Shown here: piece after piece, positions 5,335 to 5,507 of the stretch
Numbering within the stretch: the first letter of the stretch is position 1
How the letters are laid out: each line of letters starts with the position of its first letter
From: Pseudomonadota bacterium
Lineage (GTDB): Bacteria > Pseudomonadota > Gammaproteobacteria > Xanthomonadales > Xanthomonadaceae
Assembly: GCA_023423605.1 (NCBI GenBank)
Contig: JAFAFF010000024.1
Coordinates: 1-5,507 of the forward strand
Length of the DNA stretch: 5,507 bases
Direction of reading: 5' to 3'
Translations under genes and position numbers: made by a program
The notes under the pieces: generated by a model
What the model was told of the DNA's origin: nothing
Seen by the model: only the letters and a program-made list of their open reading frames with translations
The model's database searches: none

Positions 5335-5507
5335 TCAGGTGACCTTCTTTGCCACCGTCATGCCCAGCACGAACAGGATCACGGCGATGATGATGCCGGC
5401 CCAGAACAGGAACTTGGCGATGCCCATCGCACCACCGGCGATGCCGCCGAAGCCCAGGGCACCGCCAATCAGGCCGATGATGGCGAATATGATGGCCCAC
5501 TTGATCA
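5335..5507 (-). CDS. DUF1328/UPF0391 family small membrane protein (start codon one base beyond window)
   Basis: A small inner-membrane protein of about 57 residues. The window ends inside its likely start codon: the last two bases give TG on the minus strand, so an A at position 5508 would complete ATG. The encoded text, (M)IKWAIIFAIIGLIGGALGFG then GIAGGAMGIAKFLFWAGIII, matches the family pattern of a short W-A-I-I-F start, a GFGGIA turn and a conserved AKxLF before the second helix. There are two hydrophobic helices (about 3-20 and 32-50), then a basic end VAKKVT. The role of the family is not established; members are often linked to envelope or stress conditions. The usual length is about 50-60 residues, so this copy looks complete apart from the first base. 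The ribosome site lies outside the window. Confidence 0.88.
   Translation of the reverse strand, partial: IKWAIIFAIIGLIGGALGFGGIAGGAMGIAKFLFWAGIIIAVILFVLGMTVAKKVT

Noticed and set aside
5063..5500. Minus-strand open frame spanning both small membrane protein genes
   Set aside because: His/Arg/Gly-rich shadow text in a different frame from the two recognisable membrane proteins.

Overview
The window is GC-rich DNA with strong G/C preference at third codon positions. The gene set (a CLC channel, an exported beta-repeat protein and a DUF1328 small membrane protein) fits a gammaproteobacterium of the Xanthomonadaceae type, such as Stenotrophomonas, Pseudoxanthomonas or Lysobacter. That placement is inferred from codon style and gene content; no rRNA or other phylogenetic marker is present.

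Layout. Positions 1-402 (+) hold the 3' end of a CLC chloride channel or transporter gene. Convergent to it, 540-1715 (-) encodes a complete Fic-family enzyme with an N-terminal inhibitory motif and a C-terminal winged-helix region. Upstream of fic lies an AT-rich spacer (about 1743-1860) with a short repeated element, the only clearly AT-rich stretch in the window. From about 1915 to 2365 there is no intact gene. Instead there are coding-like pieces: an unidentified plus-strand fragment, a minus-strand piece resembling the C-terminal half of a RelB/DinJ-type antitoxin, and a possible frameshifted tail of the next gene. 2344-3591 (-) is a DUF4238-like protein of unknown role with a long N-terminal extension. 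60 bp upstream of it on the same strand is an exported protein with beta-type repeats (3651-4361, -). A 335-base non-coding gap (4362-4696) separates this from a divergent gene for a 100-residue basic helical protein (4697-4999, +). Convergent with that is a 47-residue single-span membrane protein (5022-5165, -). The window ends in a DUF1328/UPF0391-type small membrane protein (5335-5507, -), followed downstream by a strong GC hairpin.

How they fit together. No metabolic pathway links these genes. The stretch from fic to the DUF4238 gene looks like an accessory insertion, since it combines a Fic regulator or toxin-like enzyme, antitoxin debris, an AT-rich spacer and broken genes between housekeeping-style envelope genes. 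The exported protein and DUF4238 genes could be co-transcribed. No CRISPR array, tRNA, rRNA, intact transposase or phage module was seen.
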